From assembly GCA_002336985.1 (NCBI GenBank), contig DDFE01000107.1, forward strand, positions 3,050-11,538: a stretch of 8,489 nt of DNA, written 5' to 3'. Position 1 is the first letter of the stretch; every line of letters starts with the position of its first letter. The DNA comes from Sphingomonadales bacterium UBA1936. GTDB lineage: Bacteria; Pseudomonadota; Alphaproteobacteria; Sphingomonadales; Sphingomonadaceae. A model generated the notes under the pieces. It ran no database searches. It was not told the DNA's origin and saw only the letters and a program-made list of their open reading frames with translations. Position numbers and translations under genes: made by a program. Below are positions 6,713 through 8,489 of this stretch, in pieces.

Positions 6713-7942
6713 ATGCCGAAGCGCTGGATCGTCCGGGCCCCGACTGCTGCCGCAATCGGGATTTTGGGCGCGTTTTCGGTAACCCATTCGATGGCCTTCC
6801 TGATGAGGTCGTCGAATGCGGCAGCCGCGCATCAACTGGCACCTTACGACGGGCGCATCACGGCGCTTGCTGCCGCGTTCCGCGCCGATCCCGAGGCAAC
6901 GTCACGCGACCGGTCCGAGGCAGACGTGTTGGCTCGCTTGGCCCTTCAGCAAGACCCGACAACCATAGTCGCCGCATCCACGCTGGGCTTGAATGCGCAG
7001 ATCAAGGGTCAGGACAAGATCGCCCGCCAGGCATTCGGATATGCCGAAGCGTTGTCCCGGCGCGATATCCAGACGCAGCTGTGGGCAATCGAGGACGCGG
7101 TGCAACGCAACGATGTTGCCGGAGCATTGAAGCATTATGACACGGCCCTTCGCGTTACGCCCAGTCTGGCGGAAATGCTGTTTCCTGTCCTGGCCTCGGC
7201 AAGCAACGATCCGGAAATCCGGGTACCACTGATCAAAACGTTGCTGGCGAAGCCCGCCTGGAGCGAAGCGTTCATCGTCCACGTCGCGGCGGCCAAAGGT
7301 GTCGATCCCCGGTCGATCGCACAAATGCTGATGAGTATCGCACGTGCCGGCGGCAACATACCGGATGCGGCCCAAGCAAATATGGTTGCCAGGCTCACTA
7401 GCGCCGGCCTTCCTACCGACGCCTGGAACTATTATGCCAGCATTCGTAGCGGCGTCGATCGCCGTATGTCACGTGATCCCCGTTTCGCGATACAGACGGA
7501 CAATCCGACGGCGTTCGACTGGACTGTCCTTCAATCAACCGGCGTCAGCAGTTCGCTTCAGCGAACCGGGTCGCAAGGCATTTTCGATTTCGCTGCGCCC
7601 GCGATGATCGGCGGGCGGTTGCTCCAGCAGACGCAACTGCTTCCACCCGGGATCTACCGGCTCGTGGGTCATAGCACCGGTATTGACCAGGCCGAAAACT
7701 CGCGTCCGTATTGGCTGCTAAGCTGCCAGGAAGGGCGCGAGATCGGCCGTATATCTGTGCCCAGTTCCGATCGGGCGAAAGGACGGTTCGAGGGCATGTT
7801 CACTGTGCCACAAGGATGCCCCGTCCAGGTGCTGACACTCGTCGCACAGCCCTCGGAAACCGTTAGGGGTCTTTCTGGGCAATTCGATTATGTGCAACTG
7901 ACGCCGGTTAACGGCATCGTGGATGCGGGGGCTGCGAAATGA
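6713..7942 (+). CDS. Membrane-anchored TPR-like envelope protein with beta-rich C-terminal domain, unknown function
   Basis: I do not recognise a named family. The 409-residue product starts with a basic N-terminus and a hydrophobic stretch (about 8-31), which is either an uncleaved anchor or a signal peptide; the rest would be periplasmic. Residues about 45-240 are alanine-rich helical pairs resembling TPR or similar solenoid repeats (for example DKIARQAFGYAEALSRR and GALKHYDTALRVTP). From about 260 the composition shifts to a beta-rich module that starts near FDW (268-270), contains LLPPGIYRL (309-317) and has two cysteines (338 and 369) that could pair in the periplasm. A carbohydrate-binding-like beta sandwich is possible but is inference. 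ATG 6713 is chosen because a start further upstream would overlap the kinase tail; AGG sits almost against it, so the ribosome binding site is poor. It lies 25 bases after the kinase gene and overlaps the next gene by four bases, so a role in polysaccharide assembly or export is likely. Confidence 0.75.
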   Translation: MPKRWIVRAPTAAAIGILGAFSVTHSMAFLMRSSNAAAAHQLAPYDGRITALAAAFRADPEATSRDRSEADVLARLALQQDPTTIVAASTLGLNAQIKGQDKIARQAFGYAEALSRRDIQTQLWAIEDAVQRNDVAGALKHYDTALRVTPSLAEMLFPVLASASNDPEIRVPLIKTLLAKPAWSEAFIVHVAAAKGVDPRSIAQMLMSIARAGGNIPDAAQANMVARLTSAGLPTDAWNYYASIRSGVDRRMSRDPRFAIQTDNPTAFDWTVLQSTGVSSSLQRTGSQGIFDFAAPAMIGGRLLQQTQLLPPGIYRLVGHSTGIDQAENSRPYWLLSCQEGREIGRISVPSSDRAKGRFEGMFTVPQGCPVQVLTLVAQPSETVRGLSGQFDYVQLTPVNGIVDAGAAK

Positions 7943-8292
7943 TGCGGGCGTTTTCGGCAGGATGGCTCTTGCTACTGGCCATACCCATGGGCGCAACCGC
8001 CCAGCAGGCACTTCCTGTGCGCTCAGTTGTCCAGCCGAGCCAGCAAGCCGACGACCCCACTCAGCAAGGACGTGTCGCGGATTCGGCGGTTGGCAAGGTC
8101 GGGGAGCGGCAGCGGCAGATTGATAACCCAAACACCCAACCACTGGCACGCATCGACAGCCGGATTCAAAACCGCGTTGCCTCACGGCTGACCACGCGGA
8201 TCGATCGCTATTCACGGACGATTACCGGCACCACTGCCTTCTCGGAAGCCGCAGAAGATAGCCGACGGCCCAATCGCCGTACCCGGCGATAG
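7939..8292 (+). CDS. Small basic secreted protein, unknown function
   Basis: This 117-residue protein has a clear Sec signal peptide: MMRAF, a Leu-rich core (10-16) and an ATA-QQ cleavage site after residue 21. The mature part of about 96 residues is rich in Gln, Ser, Thr and Arg, has no cysteine or membrane segment, and carries a run of regularly spaced arginines (IDSRIQNRVASRLTTRIDRYSR, 71-92) and a strongly basic end (RRPNRRTRR). Such charge could bind an acidic polysaccharide, but that is inference. The ATG overlaps the stop of the previous gene (ATGA) and a second ATG follows at 7942. The GGGG at 7927-7930, about eight bases upstream, can serve as ribosome binding site. It is the last gene before a strong terminator, so it is likely co-expressed with the export genes. 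No known family is recognised. Confidence 0.7.
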   Translation: MMRAFSAGWLLLLAIPMGATAQQALPVRSVVQPSQQADDPTQQGRVADSAVGKVGERQRQIDNPNTQPLARIDSRIQNRVASRLTTRIDRYSRTITGTTAFSEAAEDSRRPNRRTRR

Positions 8293-8311
8293 GATCCCAA
8301 TCAGGCAAATA

Positions 8312-8345
8312 AAAAGGGCGGAGACTTTTCGGTCCCCGCCCTTTT
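8312..8345. terminator. Bidirectional intrinsic terminator between convergent genes
   Basis: A 14-base stem pairs 8312-8325 with 8332-8345, with a single A-C mismatch (8322/8335) and a six-base loop. The GC-rich core is flanked by AAAA on the left arm and TTTT on the right arm, so it yields a U-tract in both directions. It ends the rightward polysaccharide operon 19 bases after its last stop and the leftward gene 20 bases after its stop at 8365. Confidence 0.88.
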
Positions 8346-8364
8346 CATAAATCGTCAGCAGCAA

Positions 8365-8489
8365 TTAGCGGCTGGTAGCCGAACCGCCGCTGTCAGCTGC
8401 GATCACGATGCCGGCGATCACTGCAGCAGCAGCGAGAACGGCGATGATCACGCCACCGCCGACAGCCTTGTTGCCCTTGGCAGCCGGTG
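8365..8489 (-). CDS. C-terminal part of a small Ala/Gly-rich membrane-tail protein
   Basis: On the minus strand, an open frame enters from the window edge and stops at TAA (8367-8365), giving 41 residues. It begins PAAKGNKAVGGG, continues into a single strong hydrophobic segment (VIIAVLAAAAVIAGIVIAA) and ends in a short polar tail, DSGGSATSR. Codons are GC-rich and biased as in a real gene, and the stop is followed by the shared terminator. Small signal-peptide proteins with one C-terminal membrane helix and a short Gly/Ser tail are common in sphingomonads and often lie near polysaccharide genes, with no known function (recalled, not checked). The 5' end is outside the window. Confidence 0.65.
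   Translation of the reverse strand, partial: PAAKGNKAVGGGVIIAVLAAAAVIAGIVIAADSGGSATSR

Noticed and set aside
1..8489. CRISPR arrays, tRNA/rRNA genes, insertion sequences, attachment sites
   Set aside because: I saw no regularly spaced direct repeats, tRNA-like cloverleaf, transposase gene or terminal inverted repeats while reading both strands.

Overview
The window reads as accessory chromosome of a GC-rich alphaproteobacterium. A sphingomonad (Sphingomonas, Sphingobium or Novosphingobium type) fits best, judged from overall protein style, GC-rich codon third positions, the short Wza paired with a one-polypeptide Wzc kinase, and the small Ala/Gly-rich membrane-tail protein at the right edge. 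This placement is inference, since there is no rRNA or other marker gene. The core content is the polymerisation and export section of a cell-surface polysaccharide locus, read left to right on the + strand.

Left part (1-2218). The first 22 bases may hold the start of a leftward gene with an AidB/acyl-CoA dehydrogenase-like N-terminus, preceded by a small ACGT-ACGT palindrome; both are weak calls. Bases about 132-281 hold the decayed 3' end of a nucleotide-sugar dehydrogenase gene, with at least one frameshift. A complete Sua5-type threonylcarbamoyl-AMP synthase (tRNA t6A synthesis) follows immediately, and its stop overlaps the TTG start of a UDP-glucuronate 4-epimerase-type SDR enzyme. A dead dehydrogenase next to an intact epimerase suggests an older UDP-uronic-acid module that lost one enzyme here, or kept it elsewhere in the genome.

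Middle part (2307-6687). After an 88-base spacer come a multi-membrane Wzy/O-antigen-ligase protein, a short GumB-like Wza export lipoprotein, and a Wzc-type co-polymerase fused to a bacterial tyrosine kinase. The kinase ends in six tyrosines at exact two-residue spacing. Together they would polymerise repeat units in the periplasm, set chain length and export the chain through the outer membrane. No flippase, initiating sugar transferase or glycosyltransferase lies in the window, so the locus must continue elsewhere.

Right part (6713-8489). Two envelope proteins of unknown function close the operon: a membrane-anchored protein with an alpha-helical (TPR-like) middle and a beta-rich C-terminal domain, and a small basic secreted protein coupled to it by an ATGA overlap. 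A strong bidirectional terminator hairpin separates them from the tail of a convergent minus-strand gene that encodes a hydrophobic C-terminal segment. The two coupled unknown proteins are the best candidates for something undescribed.
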